Below, one piece after another: positions 48,247-57,066 of a stretch of DNA of 64,000 nt. The notes below the pieces were generated by a model that was given only the letters and a program-made list of their open reading frames with translations, was not told where the DNA came from and made no database searches. This stretch comes from DATAVB01 sp036267955 (GTDB lineage: Bacteria > Actinomycetota > Actinomycetes > Mycobacteriales > QHCD01), in NCBI GenBank assembly GCA_036267955.1, contig DATAVB010000011.1, forward strand, positions 1 to 64,000, read 5' to 3'. A program made the position numbers and the translations under genes. How positions within the stretch are numbered: the first letter of the stretch is position 1; each line of letters opens with the position of its first letter.

Positions 48247-48534
48247 ATGCTTTTCAACGAACTCAAGCCCTGGCACCTCGTCATCCTTGTCGTGGTGTTC
48301 CTGGCCCTGTTCGGCTACAAGAAACTGCCCGACGCCACCCGCTCGGTGGGCCGTTCGTTGCGGATCTTCAAGTCCGAGATGAAGGGTATGCACGACGACG
48401 AGCCGGAAGTGAAGCCCGAGAGCGCCCCGCGCACCGAGGCGCCGGCAGTCATTGAGGGCCAGCCGGTGAAGCCGGCCCAGCACGCGACGTCCGAGTCGAC
48501 CGGAGCGACCCCGCCGACCACGAGTGGTTCCTAG
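48247..48534 (+). CDS. tatA: Twin-arginine translocase subunit TatA
   Basis: The 95-residue protein has one N-terminal membrane helix (PWHLVILVVVFLALFGY) followed by KKLPDATRSVGRSLRIFKSEM, the TatA/B amphipathic helix with FG hinge. A Pro/Glu/Thr-rich tail follows. The ATG at 48247 has GGGAG 8 bases upstream. It could be a second TatA besides a distant tatA/tatC. Its stop overlaps the PAP2 gene start by 11 bases. Confidence 0.9.
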   Translation: MLFNELKPWHLVILVVVFLALFGYKKLPDATRSVGRSLRIFKSEMKGMHDDEPEVKPESAPRTEAPAVIEGQPVKPAQHATSESTGATPPTTSGS

Positions 48535-49372
48535 CTCGTCGAAGCAGGCGCACGGCTCGGTGGAACAGACCGACGGCGGTCATCGGGCATCGGAGCACCG
48601 GGAAACCGGGCATCGGGCAGCGCGGGCCGTCGGCTGGCCGCTCGTGCTGGTCGCTGCGGCTATCGCGACCTGGATCACGATCGACGTTCTGCATTTCGGA
48701 CCGTGGACCCGGCTCGACCACCATGCCAGCGACGTCATCGCCCCCTGGGGCCTGCATGACGTGCCCTTCCCACGGGATGTCGTATACCCGCTGACCATGT
48801 TCGGTCAGCGGGTTTCGATTCTCGTTGTGATCGGCGGCTTCGTCTGTTGGCTTTCCTGGGCTCGCCGCACCGCCCAGCCGATCCTCCGGTTCATCGCGGC
48901 CCTCGCCCTGCTGACGATCGTGATCTACGCCTTCAAATGGGGTGTCGGGCGGACCGCGCCGGTGATCGACACGCTGCACACCAATGGGTCGTCGTACCCG
49001 TCCGGCCACGTGCCGAACTCATTGCTGATGTGGGGCCTGATCGCCTGGCTCGCGGTCGAGTATCAGGTTGCCGAGTGGCTTCGAAGGACCCTCAACGTGC
49101 TGCGCTTTGTGGCGCCGGCGTGCGCGTTCCTGGGCATGGCTCTGCTGGATTACCACTGGCTGTCGGACCTGGTTGCCGGTGTCGCCTTCGGCATCGTGCT
49201 GCTGCGGCTGATGCACCTGATCTTCGACACCCGGATCGGCAGGTTGGGCGACAGCGCCACCAGTCGTGGCCGGTCGTCCGCAGTGCCGGGTGGATCGGCC
49301 GGCCCGGGATCACCGGACCGGCCATCTCCGGCCGGGTCCCCGGACAGCGCCGACCGCCCGCGGGTCAGCTGA
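48524..49372 (+). CDS. PAP2-family membrane phosphatase
   Basis: The 282-residue protein has about six membrane helices and the three PAP2 motifs: KWGVGRTAP, SYPSGHVPNS and LLDYHWLSDLVAG, which carry the catalytic histidines. Such enzymes dephosphorylate lipid phosphates or undecaprenyl pyrophosphate. The Pro/Ser-rich 40-residue tail is not part of the domain. The GTG at 48524 overlaps tatA. It ends ten bases from the convergent lexA stop. Confidence 0.88.
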   Translation: MVPSSSKQAHGSVEQTDGGHRASEHRETGHRAARAVGWPLVLVAAAIATWITIDVLHFGPWTRLDHHASDVIAPWGLHDVPFPRDVVYPLTMFGQRVSILVVIGGFVCWLSWARRTAQPILRFIAALALLTIVIYAFKWGVGRTAPVIDTLHTNGSSYPSGHVPNSLLMWGLIAWLAVEYQVAEWLRRTLNVLRFVAPACAFLGMALLDYHWLSDLVAGVAFGIVLLRLMHLIFDTRIGRLGDSATSRGRSSAVPGGSAGPGSPDRPSPAGSPDSADRPRVS

Positions 49373-49381
49373 CCAGTCGGG

Positions 49382-50377
49382 TCATACCTTCCGCAGCACC
49401 GCGACCACTCGTCCGAGAATCGTCGCGTCGTCACCCGGAATCGGCGCGTACGCCGAGTTGTGCGGGATCAGCCAGACGTGCCCGTCGCGGCGACGGAACG
49501 TCTTGACGGTGGCCTCACCGTCAATCATTGCGGCGACGATCTCGCCGTTGTCGGCCACCGGCTGCTGTCGGACGACGACCCAGTCGCCGTCGGTGATGGC
49601 GGCATCCACCATCGAGTCGCCCACCACTTGCAGCAGGAAGAGTGTGCCCTGGCCCACGAGCGCTCGAGGCAGCGGGAAAACGTCCTCGATCGCCTCCTCC
49701 GCCAAGATCGGACCGCCGGCCGCGATCCGACCCACGACTGGTACATAGGTGGGAGTGGGCATGTCGGTGGTGTCGGTCTGGGCCTCGGTGTCTGGCGGGC
49801 GGGTGGTGCTGTGCTGCTCGCCGGGACGGCGTACGTCGACTGCACGCGGCCGATTGGGATCGCGGCGGAGGAATCCCTTGCGCTCCAGGGCAACCAGCTG
49901 GTGGGCGACGCTGGAGGTCGAGGTCAGACCGACCGAGTCGCCGATCTCCCGGATGCTCGGCGGGTAGCCGCGCCGCTCGACCGAATCCCGAATCACTTCC
50001 AACACCCGACGCTGGCGGGCGGTCAAACCCTCCACATCGGGCGCCTGGTCGGGGAACGGGCGCACCGTGGAGTCCGCGTCGCCCGACTGCTTGCCGGTGG
50101 CGCGCTTGCCGCCGGGCTTGATCGGCGTCGCGCGCTTGCCTGTGGTCGCTGTGGTCGTTGTTGCCTCAGCCGGCGACGCGGCGGCGGCCGGCGACGACGG
50201 TGGTGTTTCTGGCCCGCCAGCGACCGGGAGCTTCTTGGCTGCCGACCCCTTAGCCGCCGACCCCTTGGTCCGTTTAACCGGCGATGGCGATGGCGATGGC
50301 GACCTCGCGGCCCGGGCGCCTGCGCCCGACGCGACGTGCGGCTCCTGCTCGGCATTCTTACTAGTGCGGTCGGCCAC
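49382..50377 (-). CDS. lexA: SOS repressor LexA with long basic N-terminal arm
   Basis: The 331-residue repressor has a winged HTH at about residues 118-182 (GYPPSIREIGDSVGLTSTSS), the Ala-Gly cleavage site in VGRIAAGGPI near residue 219, Ser near 254 in GDSMVDA and Lys near 291 in EATVKTF. It is about 90 residues longer than Mycobacterium LexA because of an N-terminal arm rich in Ala, Lys, Ser, Pro and Thr (KGSAAKGSAAKK). The GTG at 50377 follows GGGAGGA by 6 bases; an ATG at 50467 would lengthen it further. Two SOS boxes lie upstream, implying autoregulation. Confidence 0.95.
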   Translation of the reverse strand: MADRTSKNAEQEPHVASGAGARAARSPSPSPSPVKRTKGSAAKGSAAKKLPVAGGPETPPSSPAAAASPAEATTTTATTGKRATPIKPGGKRATGKQSGDADSTVRPFPDQAPDVEGLTARQRRVLEVIRDSVERRGYPPSIREIGDSVGLTSTSSVAHQLVALERKGFLRRDPNRPRAVDVRRPGEQHSTTRPPDTEAQTDTTDMPTPTYVPVVGRIAAGGPILAEEAIEDVFPLPRALVGQGTLFLLQVVGDSMVDAAITDGDWVVVRQQPVADNGEIVAAMIDGEATVKTFRRRDGHVWLIPHNSAYAPIPGDDATILGRVVAVLRKV

Positions 50378-50559
50378 GGCCGTCCTCCCGGTTGTGATCC
50401 CTGTCGTAGTGATCTGACCCCGATCCGGACGTCGTCCGGATGCCGTCCGGGGTGTCACAGTCGACATCCCTCATCGGTACGCCGGTCGATCCGGTCACCT
50501 TTGTCCTGACCACTGCATGGTCGAGCTGCGGTTCACGCTAGCGATCAAACGTGTCGACT

Positions 50560-50575
50560 TCAAACATCTGTTCGA
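50560..50575. promoter_or_regulatory. LexA (SOS) box 1 in the lexA/LysM intergenic region
   Basis: TCAAACATCTGTTCGA differs from TCGAAC-N4-GTTCGA at one base. It is 182 bases before the lexA GTG (50377). The 322-base gap 50378-50699 contains this box, a second box at 50638 and the two divergent promoters, and no other gene. Confidence 0.8.
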
Positions 50576-50637
50576 CAACACGCCGTGTCTCCTCGATTCT
50601 GTCGGTACCCGGTGATAGACATCGCACGGGCGTTCGA

Positions 50638-50653
50638 TCGAATGCCCGTTCGA
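50638..50653. promoter_or_regulatory. LexA (SOS) box 2 before the LysM gene
   Basis: TCGAATGCCCGTTCGA differs from the LexA consensus at one base. It lies 46 bases before the GTG at 50700, in promoter position for that gene, and 78 bases from box 1. Confidence 0.85.
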
Positions 50654-50699
50654 GCTCGTTCCGTCGTGGTGGGCTCGAAGGAAGCGCTAGGAGGCTGTC

Positions 50700-51473
50700 G
50701 TGTCTGTTGCCTACGATGTCCCGACCCCGGCCGGCCGGTCGATCCGGCGTACGCCCGCCGCCGTGCTGCCATTCCCGTGCCGCGACGTGGTCGAGAGCGC
50801 TGCGGCTCCCGTGGGGGCCGACACCTTGGAGCCGCAGGTGACCGCGCCAGAGCGCGCGGCGCCTGCGCCAGCGGTTCCGGCGTTTGCCCGGGATGGCCGA
50901 CTGCTCACCTCGGAGAGCCAACTACTTGCCCGAGAGGGACAGCTGCTCGCTCCGGACAGCCGGGTGGCCGCAGGGACGTCGAAGGTCGGACGGCAGCCGC
51001 AGGCTCTGCTGGTTCGCCGAGAGGGCGGGCGGGTCGTCGCCGCCGTCGGAGCTGCTGCCGATCCGCTGACAGTCCCGGCGTTCGAGCCGGACGCCGAGCG
51101 TCGCTGCGCCGTTGCTGCCGTCGTCGAAGCACCGGCGGTCGCACGCCCGGTCCGCATCGCGCCGGGTGCGTCAGGCGCGCGCGTGCGCTTGACGGTCCGT
51201 GGTCGCCGGGTTGTCGCGGTTCTCTGTGCGGTGGCATTAGCGGCGGCGGTCTGGATCACGGTCGGCGCGGTGCATGGTGCTCTCACCGCGCCGCTCGTCC
51301 CGTCCTCCGCGCCCGCCGTCGTCACGGTCCACCCGGGAGAGACCCTGTGGTCTATCGCGGCCCGTCTTTCGCCAGAGCGTGACCCGCGGGCCGTCGTGGC
51401 CGCATTGCGCGAGCGCAACCACCTCGTCTCCTCTGAGGTGCAGGCCGGTCAACACCTCGTGGTGCCCCGCTAG
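50700..51473 (+). CDS. LysM membrane protein, SOS-linked division suppressor (ChiZ/DivS type)
   Basis: The 257-residue protein has a long Pro/Ala/Val-rich cytoplasmic N-terminal half, one membrane helix near residues 176-198 (VVAVLCAVALAAAVWITVG) and an extracytoplasmic LysM domain at the C-terminus (VTVHPGETLWSIAARLSPERD). The GTG at 50700 has AGGAGGC 6 bases upstream. Divergent placement from lexA with shared SOS boxes matches mycobacterial Rv2719c/ChiZ and corynebacterial DivS, which halt division after DNA damage. Hydrolase activity cannot be seen from the sequence. The gene replaces SulA in these bacteria. Confidence 0.85.
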   Translation: MSVAYDVPTPAGRSIRRTPAAVLPFPCRDVVESAAAPVGADTLEPQVTAPERAAPAPAVPAFARDGRLLTSESQLLAREGQLLAPDSRVAAGTSKVGRQPQALLVRREGGRVVAAVGAAADPLTVPAFEPDAERRCAVAAVVEAPAVARPVRIAPGASGARVRLTVRGRRVVAVLCAVALAAAVWITVGAVHGALTAPLVPSSAPAVVTVHPGETLWSIAARLSPERDPRAVVAALRERNHLVSSEVQAGQHLVVPR

Positions 51474-51967
51474 TCACACTGGTCCGGAGACGGACGCACC
51501 TTCGGCACTTTCCTGACCCGCCTCGACCTTGATCTGCTCATGCCGAGCCGAGACCGGTGCTCGTCGCCGCATCATTCCGCCCGACTTCCTGTGTGACCCG
51601 ATTGAGCTCCCCGATCGAGGTCGTCCGCGACCGACCCACGAGATTGCCGACGCGGCGATCCTCGCGTACCGGTTGATTCTTACCCGCGAGTCGATACGAC
51701 TCGCCGAGCCGACACTTGCGCTCCGGGTGTGCCGCGGCTTACCGTCTAGCACCACATCTAGTGGTTACACTGATGTGAGTAGTCCACAGATTGGGTCTGT
51801 CCGTCCACATGTTGTCATCAGGTGATCCACAGGAAATGCACCGGACCGCCTGTTTGGCTCCCCGTGGCGCTCGGCTCGGGGCGACTGCGTATGGGTGCAT
51901 ATCCCGGGCGTAGTTGTTCGGTTGCGGATGGTTCGGCCGGGGTGGTTGGTCACGGGAGGTGGAGACG
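51474..51967. promoter_or_regulatory. Intergenic control region of nrdR-nrdJ
   Basis: No convincing gene is present; small open frames at 51529-51825 (+) and 51474-51755 (-) have no recognisable domain and overlap each other. Near 51750-51765 is CACCACATCTAGTGGT, like the NrdR box, followed by TACACT (51766-51771) as a possible -10. Three DnaA-box-like sequences follow: TAGTCCACA (51780-51788), CCGTCCACA (51801-51809) and TGATCCACA (51823-51831). No cobalamin riboswitch was recognised here or in the 93 bases before nrdJ. Confidence 0.5.
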
Positions 51968-52507
51968 GTGCGTTGCCCTTATTGCAAATTCGCGGATTCC
52001 CGAGTCGTGGATTCCCGCGAGGTCGAGGACGGCCAGGTGATCCGCCGGCGCCGCTCGTGCCCGGAATGCGGCCGTAGGTTCACCACGGTGGAAGAGGCGA
52101 CCCTCGCCGTCATCAAGCGCAGTGGCGTGACCGAGCCGTTCAGCCGCGGCAAGGTGGTGACCGGTGTCCGTCGGGCGTGTCAGGGCCGTCCGGTCGACGA
52201 GGATGCGCTGGCCCTGCTGTCGCAGCAGGTGGAGGACGCCGTTCGCGCGACCGGGGTCGCCGAGATTCCCAGCAACGAGGTCGGATTGGCGATCCTGGGT
52301 CCGCTTCGCGAGCTCGACGAGGTGGCGTACCTGCGATTTGCCAGCGTCTACCGGTCGTTCGCGTCGATAGCGGACTTCGAGGCCGAGATTCAGACACTGC
52401 GACACGAGCACCAGAGGCTCACGGACAGTGGTGCCGCCGGCACGACGTCGACCGGCGCTGCGGTAGTTGACCCCACGGACACCAGAGCGCCCGTGCAGAG
52501 CAGATAG
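51968..52507 (+). CDS. nrdR: Transcriptional repressor NrdR
   Basis: The 179-residue repressor of ribonucleotide reductase genes has an N-terminal zinc ribbon (CPYC at residues 3-6 and CPECGRR near 31) and an ATP-cone over residues 49-140 (AVIKRSGVTEPFSRGKV). A 30-residue Thr/Ala tail is unusual but short. The GTG at 51968 gives MRCPYCKFADSRVVDSRE, the family start, and follows GGGAGGTGGAG. It precedes nrdJ, its expected target. Confidence 0.95.
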   Translation: MRCPYCKFADSRVVDSREVEDGQVIRRRRSCPECGRRFTTVEEATLAVIKRSGVTEPFSRGKVVTGVRRACQGRPVDEDALALLSQQVEDAVRATGVAEIPSNEVGLAILGPLRELDEVAYLRFASVYRSFASIADFEAEIQTLRHEHQRLTDSGAAGTTSTGAAVVDPTDTRAPVQSR

Positions 52508-52600
52508 CAGCTCATACCCGAGGAAGAAGACAGTCAGATCGGCATGAGGCACAGCAGTCGGGATACGGAAGCACGACGGAGCTGGAAGGACTGGAAAGGT

Positions 52601-55414
52601 ATGGCGGAGAAGGCAGGAGTGACCAGGGCGCCCGCGCCGGAACGCACGGTCGCCGGTGGCTTGCACGTCGATCGCGTCTTCACTCGTGACGGCGTCCATC
52701 CCTACGACGAAGTGACCTGGGAGCGCCGCGACGTCGTAATGACCAACTGGCGCGACGGCACGATCAACTTCGAGCAGCGTGGTGTCGAGTTCCCGGACTT
52801 CTGGAGCGTCAACGCGACGAACATCGTCACGTCGAAGTATTTCCGCGGGGCGGTTGGCACGCCGGTCCGCGAGTCGAGTCTGCGGCAGCTCATTGACCGG
52901 GTGGTCGGCGCCTACCGCGCAGCCGGGGAAAAGAACGGCTATTTTGCGTCGACGCAGGACGCGGGGGTCTTCGCCGACGAACTGACCTGGATGTTGTTGC
53001 ACCAGTACTTCAGCTTCAACTCGCCGGTCTGGTTCAACGTCGGCACCAGCTCCAGGCAGCAGGTGTCGGCCTGCTTCATCCTGTCGGTGGACGACTCGAT
53101 GGACTCGATCCTGAACTGGTACCGCGAAGAGGGCCTGATCTTCAAGGGCGGCTCGGGCGCCGGTCTCAACCTGTCGCGGATCCGTTCCAGCAAGGAGCTG
53201 CTGTCCTCGGGCGGCACTGCGTCCGGCCCGGTTTCGTTCATGCGGGGAGCCGACGCCAGCGCCGGGACCATCAAGTCCGGTGGCGCGACGCGGCGTGCGG
53301 CCAAGATGGTCGTGCTCGATGTCGACCACCCGGACATCGTGGAATTCGTTGAGACGAAGGCCCGCGAGGAAGAAAAGATCCGGGCACTGCGCGACGCCGG
53401 ATTCGATATGGATCTCGGCGGGAAGGACATCGTCAGCGTTCAGTACCAGAACGCCAACAACTCCGTCCGTGTGTCCGACGAATACATGAAGGCTGTCGAG
53501 ACCGGCGGCACCTTCGGGTTGCGTACCCGGGAGACCGGCGAAGTCGTCGAGACCCTCGACGCGAAGGAGCTTTTCGGCAAGATCGCGAAGGCCGCCTGGG
53601 ACTGCGCCGACCCCGGTATTCAGTACGACGACACGATCAACGACTGGCACACCAACCCCGAGACAGGTCGGATCACTGCAAGCAATCCGTGCAGCGAATA
53701 CATGTCGCTGGACAATTCCTCCTGCAACCTTGCCTCGCTGAACCTGCTGAAGTTCCTGCGTGCGGACAACACCTTCGACATCGACCGTTTCGTCAAGGCG
53801 GTCGAATTCGTCATTACGGCAATGGACATCTCGATCACGTTCGCGGACTTCCCGACCGAGAAGATCACCGAGACGACCCGGGCCTACCGGCAGCTCGGCA
53901 TCGGATATGCCAACCTCGGCGCGCTGCTCATGGCGACCGCCCACGGATACGATTCCGACGGTGGTCGCGCGCTGGCCGCGTCTATCACGTCGTTGATGAC
54001 GGCCGCCGCGTATCGACGGTCGGCGGAACTGGCCGGCGTGGTCGGCGCCTACGAGGGCTATGCGCGCAACGTCGAGGCGCACAAGCGCGTTATGCGCAAG
54101 CACGCCGCCGCCAATGACAATGCACGCTCGGTCGGCCCGGATGACAAAGCGATCCTGTCCGCGGCCGGGGCACAGTGGCGCGAGGGTCTGCAACTCGGTG
54201 AGCGGAACGGTTGGCGCAATGCGCAGGCCAGTCTGTTGGCACCGACCGGCACGATCGGCTTCATGATGGACTGCGACACCACCGGTATCGAGCCGGACTT
54301 CTCGCTGGTCAAGTTCAAGAAGCTGGTGGGCGGCGGTTCGATGCAGATCGTCAACCAGACCATCCCGCGTGCGCTCCGTACGCTCGGATATCCCGACGAG
54401 CAGGTCGAGGCCATCGTCGAATACATCGCCGAGCACGGACACGTCGTCGACGCACCCGGCCTCAAACCGGATCACTACGAGGTGTTCGACGCGGCGATGG
54501 GGGAGCGGGCGATCGCTCCAATGGGGCACGTCCGCATGATGGCGGCCACCCAGCCGTTCCTGTCCGGAGCGATCTCCAAGACCGTGAATATGCCGGAGTC
54601 GGCGACGGTCGAGGAAGTCGAGGAGATCTATTTCCAGAGCTGGAAGCTCGGTCTCAAAGCCTTGGCGATCTACCGCGACAACTGCAAGGTGGGTCAACCG
54701 CTGTCGGACGGCAAGGCCAAGAAAGCCGAAGCCGCACCGGAGATTATTGAGGTGGCGCAGCCGACCCGGCGGCGCCTGCCGAAGCAGCGTCCGTCGATGA
54801 CGACGTCGTTCGCGGTCGCCGGCGCCGAGGGCTATATGACGGCGTCGTCCTATCCGGACGACGGCCTGGGAGAGGTTTTCCTCAAGCTGGGCAAGCAGGG
54901 CTCGACCCTCGCCGGTGTCATGGACGCCTTCTCGGTTGCGGTGTCGGTGGCGTTGCAGTACGGCGTGCCATTGGAGACCTATGTTCAGAAATTCATGAAC
55001 ATGCGGTTCGAGCCGGCTGGCATGACCGACGATCCGGATATCCGTATGGCCCAGTCGGTGATGGATTACATCTTCCGGCGGCTGGCTCTGGATCACCTGT
55101 CGTTGGAGCGGCGTACCGAGTTGGGCATCTTCACCGCGTCCGAGCGTGTGACCCAGGTGGAAGCGGCCTACGGCGACCCATCGGACGAGTTCGACCACGA
55201 AGGTGTTGCCGCCTCTGCCCCGGTGGAGGTGAAGAGTGTTCCGGCCGCCGAGTTGGCCAATACCGCGAAAGCACATTCGTCGGCAGAATTGCTCGAGCTG
55301 CAGCAGGGCAAGATTGCTGACGCGCCACTGTGCCTGACCTGTGGCACGAAGATGCGCCCGGCAGGCTCGTGCTATGTGTGCGAAGGATGCGGGTCGACCA
55401 GCGGTTGTAGCTGA
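52601..55414 (+). CDS. nrdJ: Class II (adenosylcobalamin-dependent) ribonucleotide reductase
   Basis: The 937-residue enzyme reduces ribonucleotides using adenosylcobalamin, independently of oxygen. It shows the 10-stranded barrel with VSACFILSVDDSMDSIL, NPCSEYMSLDNSSCNLASLNL (active-site cysteines), and LLAPTGTIGFMMDCDTTGIEPDFSL. A C-terminal zinc/redox tail ends CLTCGTKMRPAGSCYVCEGCGSTSGCS over several cysteine pairs. The ATG at 52601 is chosen; ATG 52544 is possible. It is 93 bases after nrdR and likely co-transcribed. Confidence 0.96.
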   Translation: MAEKAGVTRAPAPERTVAGGLHVDRVFTRDGVHPYDEVTWERRDVVMTNWRDGTINFEQRGVEFPDFWSVNATNIVTSKYFRGAVGTPVRESSLRQLIDRVVGAYRAAGEKNGYFASTQDAGVFADELTWMLLHQYFSFNSPVWFNVGTSSRQQVSACFILSVDDSMDSILNWYREEGLIFKGGSGAGLNLSRIRSSKELLSSGGTASGPVSFMRGADASAGTIKSGGATRRAAKMVVLDVDHPDIVEFVETKAREEEKIRALRDAGFDMDLGGKDIVSVQYQNANNSVRVSDEYMKAVETGGTFGLRTRETGEVVETLDAKELFGKIAKAAWDCADPGIQYDDTINDWHTNPETGRITASNPCSEYMSLDNSSCNLASLNLLKFLRADNTFDIDRFVKAVEFVITAMDISITFADFPTEKITETTRAYRQLGIGYANLGALLMATAHGYDSDGGRALAASITSLMTAAAYRRSAELAGVVGAYEGYARNVEAHKRVMRKHAAANDNARSVGPDDKAILSAAGAQWREGLQLGERNGWRNAQASLLAPTGTIGFMMDCDTTGIEPDFSLVKFKKLVGGGSMQIVNQTIPRALRTLGYPDEQVEAIVEYIAEHGHVVDAPGLKPDHYEVFDAAMGERAIAPMGHVRMMAATQPFLSGAISKTVNMPESATVEEVEEIYFQSWKLGLKALAIYRDNCKVGQPLSDGKAKKAEAAPEIIEVAQPTRRRLPKQRPSMTTSFAVAGAEGYMTASSYPDDGLGEVFLKLGKQGSTLAGVMDAFSVAVSVALQYGVPLETYVQKFMNMRFEPAGMTDDPDIRMAQSVMDYIFRRLALDHLSLERRTELGIFTASERVTQVEAAYGDPSDEFDHEGVAASAPVEVKSVPAAELANTAKAHSSAELLELQQGKIADAPLCLTCGTKMRPAGSCYVCEGCGSTSGCS

Positions 55415-55436
55415 TCCAGCGCTGCTGCGCGGGTTC

Positions 55437-55481
55437 CGTGGCGGTGGACGACGGCGCGTTTGGCCGTTGTTCACCGCCACG
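55437..55481 (+). terminator. Hairpin terminator after nrdJ
   Basis: CGTGGCGGTG at 55437-55446 pairs perfectly with CACCGCCACG at 55472-55481; inside the loop ACGGC (55451-55455) pairs with GCCGT (55463-55467). It begins 23 bases after the nrdJ stop and lies between nrdJ and the convergent small gene at 55535. Confidence 0.7.
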
Positions 55482-55534
55482 CCTGTATCAGCGGTCGGTG
55501 TCGCGACGTTTCTCTCCAGCACGTGCATCGCCGA

Positions 55535-55849
55535 TTATCCTGCGGGCGGCAGTCGCGGAGGGCGGGCGATCAACGGGACAACTGTGCCCGCATGATCCAG
55601 CGCCGACGGAGTGCGCCGCCAACCCTGCTCGGCGATGTCGATCAACACGGCGCTCACGTAGCGCTCCAATGCCGCGTCGTATTCGGCGGCCTGTGCGGTG
55701 AGGATGGTGATGGTGCCGTAGGGAAGCGCGAGACTCTCCCACCACGGCAGCGGCCGCGGCGGGCTCCATCCTCGGACCGGCAGGGTGGGTAGCGGCGATC
55801 CGCAGAAGGGGCGGACCGCGCGCAGGAGAGTGCGCCAACGAGGTGTCAT
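55535..55849 (-). CDS. Small hypothetical protein
   Basis: I do not recognise this protein of 104 residues. It has a coherent N-terminal stretch (TPRWRTLLRAVRPFCGSPL), a central WWESLALPYGTITILTAQ, and a helical AAEYDAALERYVSAVLIDIAE, then a Pro-rich end. No ribosome site precedes the ATG at 55849. The longer frame to 56014 lacks protein-like composition. A convergent terminator with nrdJ supports transcription on this strand. It may be a small cytoplasmic protein; confidence is moderate. Confidence 0.5.
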   Translation of the reverse strand: MTPRWRTLLRAVRPFCGSPLPTLPVRGWSPPRPLPWWESLALPYGTITILTAQAAEYDAALERYVSAVLIDIAEQGWRRTPSALDHAGTVVPLIARPPRLPPAG

Positions 55850-56064
55850 GCGGCGAGGATGTCCCGGGATCAGGTGCTGTTCAAGCGGCCGTCCACAGGA
55901 GCAGCGACATCCACAATTCTGTGGGATGCCTTGACAAGCGACGGAACGCGGCCCTCGGATGAACAGAACTCGGCAGGTAGCCGCACCCGGACGATCCTCG
56001 GCAGGCACCTGCATAGGGCACTAGGGTTGCAGACGCGGTTTCTCTACCAGCCTGGAGGCGCGAC

Positions 56065-57066
56065 GTGAGTGATCCCGATCGTAACGTTGTCCGATGGGCG
56101 ATCATCGGCACTGCCGGGATCGCACACCGGACTTTTCTTCCATCGCTGGCCGCGGTTGGTCGAGGAGTGCCGAAACTGGTTGCCGGACGTGACCAGGCAA
56201 AGACTGAGCGCTTTGCCGCCGAGAATGGTGTCGCTGAAGCGGTCTCCGGTTACGAGCGGGCGCTAGAAGATCCAGATATCGACGCCGTCTACATTCCGTT
56301 GCCCAATTCGATGCATACCGAGTGGGCGATCGCCGCTCTCGAAGCGGGCAAGGCGGTGCTCTGCGAGAAGCCGCTGTGTAGCTCGGTGGAAGAGACCGAA
56401 CGGGTGGTCGAGGCCGCGCGGAAATCCGGTCGGCCGCTCTGGGAGGCTATCGCGTTCCTGTTCCGCAGCCAGACCGACCGGATCATGCAGCTGGTCTCCG
56501 ACGGTGCCATCGGTGAGGTCCGCGAGATCCAGTCCGCGTTCCATTTCACCATCAAGCCCGGCGACATTCGTCTCGATCCGACATTGGCCGGCGGTGCGCT
56601 GGCCGACGTGGGTTGCTATCCGATCCGGCTGGCGAGGTTGGTGTTCGGTGCCGAGGCGACCGGCGTGCGCGCCTCTCAACGGCTTACCCACGACGGTGTC
56701 GACCTGGAGACCTGGGGGGTCGTGGATTTCCCGGGGGACCGTCGCCTGCTCTTCTCCGGAAGCTTCAGCAAGGCGTACGACACGACCACCCGGCTGCTCG
56801 GGACCGACGGCGAGCTGCGGGTCAGTCGGCCCTACGCAGGGACGCCGGTCGATACCATCGAATTGCGTCACCCGGACGACACCATCGACGTCGAACACGC
56901 GGTGCGCGACGAGCCGCAGTTCGCCGGCCTGGTGCGCCACATCCACGAGGTGTTGCTCGACGGAGCTGCGCCGCGGCATCTTGCTGTCGATGATGCCATC
57001 GGCAACGCGGCAGTCATCGATGCGGTGCGTCGGAGCGCAGCCAAGCCGGCGGAGCAGGTCAGCTGA
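56065..57066 (+). CDS. Gfo/Idh/MocA-family oxidoreductase
   Basis: The 333-residue NAD(P)-dependent oxidoreductase has an N-terminal Rossmann site (VVRWAIIGTAGIAHRTFLPSL), the AVYIPLPNSMHTEWAIAALEAGKAVLCEKPL family signature split over two strands with the EKP lysine, and a C-terminal alpha/beta domain with the conserved histidine region GGALADVGCYPI. Its substrate, probably a sugar or inositol derivative, is unknown. The GTG at 56065 has GGAGGCG 3 bases upstream. It overlaps the convergent hypothetical gene by eight bases. Confidence 0.88.
   Translation: MSDPDRNVVRWAIIGTAGIAHRTFLPSLAAVGRGVPKLVAGRDQAKTERFAAENGVAEAVSGYERALEDPDIDAVYIPLPNSMHTEWAIAALEAGKAVLCEKPLCSSVEETERVVEAARKSGRPLWEAIAFLFRSQTDRIMQLVSDGAIGEVREIQSAFHFTIKPGDIRLDPTLAGGALADVGCYPIRLARLVFGAEATGVRASQRLTHDGVDLETWGVVDFPGDRRLLFSGSFSKAYDTTTRLLGTDGELRVSRPYAGTPVDTIELRHPDDTIDVEHAVRDEPQFAGLVRHIHEVLLDGAAPRHLAVDDAIGNAAVIDAVRRSAAKPAEQVS

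Noticed and set aside
51474..51825. Small open frames in the region before nrdR
   Set aside because: They overlap each other on opposite strands, cover the predicted promoter and DnaA-like sites, and have no family-like sequence.
52508..52600. Possible cobalamin riboswitch before nrdJ
   Set aside because: No B12-box or the multi-stem layout was seen, and the gap is too short.
51950..55528. Long minus-strand open frame of 1192 codons opposite nrdJ
   Set aside because: It is the antisense shadow of nrdJ and nrdR, with composition rich in Arg, His and Asp and no domain; high GC makes such frames common.
55889..55915. CCGTCCACA and ACATCCACA as a functional DnaA site
   Set aside because: Not annotated as a feature because only one copy fits the pattern and it overlaps no clear promoter; it is mentioned only as part of the recurrent pattern.
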